Below are positions 61,815 to 64,000 of a stretch of 64,000 nt of DNA, one piece after another (position 1 is the first letter of the stretch; every line of letters starts with the position of its first letter). Made by a program: the position numbers and the translations under genes. Origin of the DNA: Candidatus Accumulibacter regalis (lineage in GTDB: Bacteria > Pseudomonadota > Gammaproteobacteria > Burkholderiales > Rhodocyclaceae); contig JEMY01000013.1 in the NCBI GenBank assembly GCA_000585075.1, positions 1 through 64,000 on the forward strand, written 5' to 3'. A model generated the notes under the pieces. That model saw only the letters and a list, made by a program, of their open reading frames with translations, was not told the origin of the DNA and searched no databases.

Positions 61815-64000
61815 GTGAAGCAGCAATACATCGTCGGCATCGACCTTGGCACGAGCAATACCGTCGTCGCCTACGCCGCGCCCGGAGAGCAGCAGGTCCA
61901 GCTCTTCGAGATCGAGCAACTGGTCGGCGCCGGCGAGGTTGCCGCCCGGCCGCTGCTCCCTTCGGTGCGCTTCCATCCGGCGGCCGGTGAACTCAGCCCG
62001 GGCGACCTGCAACTGCCGTGGCCTGCCGCCGAGAAGAGCGGCAGCGTTGGCGGCCAGGGCGAAGATACTGAAAATGCCGGCGCCGGCGCTGAGCTCGCCC
62101 TCACCGGACGCTTCGCGCTTGAACTCGGCGCGCAGGTTCCCGGTCGCCTGGTGACCAGCGCCAAGAGCTGGCTGTCGCATGCCTCGGTCGACCGCATGGC
62201 GGCCATCCTGCCCTGGGGTGCCGAAGAAGGCGTCGCCAGGGTCTCGCCGGTCGCCGCCAGCGCCAGCTATCTGGCACATGTCCGCGCCGCCTGGGGGCAT
62301 CGCTTTGCGCAGGCGCCACTGGAACAGCAGCAGGTCATCCTGACGGTTCCCGCGTCATTCGACGAAGGCGCGCGGGCGCTGACGCTGGAAGCCGCGCGCC
62401 AGGCCGGACTGCCCAGGCTGCGCCTGCTCGAGGAACCGCAGGCAGCGTTCTACGACTGGCTTTTCCGCCATCGGCAGACGCTCGACGCGGAACTCGCCGG
62501 AACGCGGCTGCTGATGGTCTGCGACATCGGCGGCGGCACCACCGACCTGACGCTGATCCAGGTGACGTTCAAGGACGGCGAGCCGGAACTGACGCGCATC
62601 GGTGTCGGCGACCACCTGATGCTCGGTGGCGACAACATGGATCTGGCGTTGGCGCACCTGGTCGAATCACGTCTGCCGGAGAGCGGCGGCAAGAAGCTCT
62701 CGGCAGCGCGTTTTTCGCAGCTCACCGCGCGTTGCCGGGCGGCCAAGGAGCAACTGCTGGCCCCCGGCGCACCGGAATCGGTCTTGCTGACGCTGCTCGG
62801 CGGTGGCGCCAGGCTGATCGGCGGCGCACGCAGCATCGAATTGCACCGCGACGAAGTGCTGAACATGATCGTCGACGGCTTCATGCCACGCGTCGCCGCG
62901 GACCAGCCGGTACTGCAGCGGCGTTCCGGGCTGGTCGAATTCGGCCTGCCCTACCCGGCCGACGCGGGGATCACCCGCCATGTCGCCGCCTTTCTCCGCC
63001 GGCACAGGGAGGCTGCACGCCGGGCACTCGGCGAGCAGGGCGAGCGGCTCGAACCGCCCGCGGCGCAGCCAGCCGGCAACGAACAGGCGCTGCCCGGTGA
63101 GCAGCGCCTGCCGGTGCCCGATAGCGTGCTCTTCAATGGCGGCGTGTTTCGTGCAGAGGCGCTTAGCGAACGTCTGCAGGCGACGCTCGCCGACTGGCGC
63201 GGAGCGCCGCTGCGCCTGCTGCACAACGAAAACCCCGATGTCGCTGTCGCCCGTGGCGCCGTCGCCTACGCCCTGGTCCGCCAGGGACACGGACAGCGCA
63301 TCGGTGGCGGCTCGGCACGCAGCTACTTCCTGGTCCTCGAAGATGGCAGCAAGCAGCGACAGGGCATCTGCATCCTGCCGCGCGGCAGCGAGGAAGGGCA
63401 CGAAATCCGCCTCCCGGAACGGACCTTCAGCCTGCGGCTGGGCCAGCCGGTGCGCTTCTACCTCGCCTCGTCGGTCGCCGACACGGCCTATCAGCCGGGC
63501 CAGATCGCGTCCCTCGACAATGAAGATTTCGTCCGCCTGCCGCCAATCGCCACCGTTGTCCAGCCGCAGGCCGGCAGCAGCCAGCGCGAAGTACGCGTCG
63601 AGCTGATCACCGGCATCACCGAGGTCGGCAGCCTGGAACTGCACTGCGTCAGCATCGACAACCCGGCCCGCCGCTGGCTGCTCGAATTTCAGTTGCGTGG
63701 CGACGGGGAAGCGACGACGGCGTCGTCGGAAGTCCTGCCGCCGCGCTTCGCAGACGCGGTGAAATCGATCGAGAACATCTTCGGCGGCCGCTCGCAGGCG
63801 GTCGACAGCAAGGAAGTCCGCCGCCTGCGCGGCCACCTCGAACACCTGCTCGGCAAACGCGACGACTGGGAAATGCCGCTGCTGCGCGCCCTCTTCGACG
63901 CCCTGCTGCAACGCGCCCGACGGCGGCGGCGCTCGCCGGAACACGAGCGTCTGTGGCTCAACCTAGCCGGCTACTGCCTGCGGCCGGGCTTTGGCGACGC
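61815..64000 (+). CDS. Hsp70 family protein, atypical (second of the pair; runs off the window)
   Basis: At least 728 residues, open to the end of the window. It starts at a GTG five bases after the first Hsp70 stop. ATPase motifs: GIDLGTSNTVVAYA, CDIGGGTTDLTLIQ, GGDNMDLALAH. The last visible part (RLWLNLAGYCLRPGFG) fits the DUF3731-type C-terminal domain known in such Hsp70s. Compared with its neighbour it has an extra insert near residues 70-100 and a longer C-terminus. Partial only because of the window edge. Confidence 0.88.
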   Translation, partial: MKQQYIVGIDLGTSNTVVAYAAPGEQQVQLFEIEQLVGAGEVAARPLLPSVRFHPAAGELSPGDLQLPWPAAEKSGSVGGQGEDTENAGAGAELALTGRFALELGAQVPGRLVTSAKSWLSHASVDRMAAILPWGAEEGVARVSPVAASASYLAHVRAAWGHRFAQAPLEQQQVILTVPASFDEGARALTLEAARQAGLPRLRLLEEPQAAFYDWLFRHRQTLDAELAGTRLLMVCDIGGGTTDLTLIQVTFKDGEPELTRIGVGDHLMLGGDNMDLALAHLVESRLPESGGKKLSAARFSQLTARCRAAKEQLLAPGAPESVLLTLLGGGARLIGGARSIELHRDEVLNMIVDGFMPRVAADQPVLQRRSGLVEFGLPYPADAGITRHVAAFLRRHREAARRALGEQGERLEPPAAQPAGNEQALPGEQRLPVPDSVLFNGGVFRAEALSERLQATLADWRGAPLRLLHNENPDVAVARGAVAYALVRQGHGQRIGGGSARSYFLVLEDGSKQRQGICILPRGSEEGHEIRLPERTFSLRLGQPVRFYLASSVADTAYQPGQIASLDNEDFVRLPPIATVVQPQAGSSQREVRVELITGITEVGSLELHCVSIDNPARRWLLEFQLRGDGEATTASSEVLPPRFADAVKSIENIFGGRSQAVDSKEVRRLRGHLEHLLGKRDDWEMPLLRALFDALLQRARRRRRSPEHERLWLNLAGYCLRPGFGD

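Overview
The window reads as the chromosome of a GC-rich betaproteobacterium, most likely Rhodocyclales and close to Candidatus Accumulibacter (a polyphosphate-accumulating floc former). This is inference from gene content: a PEP-CTERM protein, RpoN-type promoters in front of surface-protein genes, a FinR/Fpr pair, an Azospirillum-like phenylpyruvate decarboxylase, a GlgA/GlgE/GlgP glycogen set, and typical betaproteobacterial gene order around mltG-tmk-holB and ygfZ. No rRNA, tRNA, CRISPR array, integrase or intact transposase gene was seen.

Layout. 0.3-9.3 kb is core: an alpha/beta hydrolase, a DnaQ/GIY-YIG fusion, the minus-strand run mltG-tmk-holB-pilZ-tatD-ankyrin, then ygfZ and a TANGO2-like gene. 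9.4-13.3 kb holds a PEP-CTERM CHRD protein, an L,D-transpeptidase with tadA, a cyclic-nucleotide-binding protein, a CZB protein and an HD-GYP response regulator broken by an in-frame TAG. 13.6-23.9 kb is an accessory island. It has a 2167-residue mosaic surface protein, about 1.2 kb of AT-rich DNA with a MITE-like element, and a three-gene unit: a 67-residue peptide, a PqqD-HprK fusion and an NTP_transf_5 nucleotidyltransferase. The unit resembles the tailoring half of phosphorylated and glycosylated lasso-peptide clusters but has no maturation protease or cyclase beside it.

23.9-41.9 kb returns to core genes: finR-like/fpr, ettA, a Ser/Thr kinase with a duplicated C-terminal domain, a haem-binding Tll0287-type sensor, radA-alr-lysR, lplT, phenylpyruvate decarboxylase facing an Lrp regulator, TPM/TPM/LemA genes and udg4-rimI-tsaB. 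42.2-48.2 kb is glycogen metabolism: a GlgA of the type that can make maltose-1-phosphate, GlgE that polymerises it, and convergent GlgP. 48.7-50.7 kb has an unexported amidase and a membrane TIR protein. 50.8-52 kb is ispF and ispD, with ispD broken by a 23-bp tandem duplication. 52.1-55.3 kb is the AmmeMemoRadiSam set with a hydrolase, 55.4-59 kb has KefC-type and NhaD antiporters, and the window ends in a DUF2760 gene with two tandem atypical Hsp70s, the last cut by the window edge.

The best candidate for something undescribed is 13.6-23.9 kb. Good -24/-12 (sigma-54) sequences lie in front of the PEP-CTERM gene, the giant adhesin and the small-peptide operon. This suggests one RpoN-controlled surface programme that includes a minimal peptide kinase/nucleotidyltransferase system.
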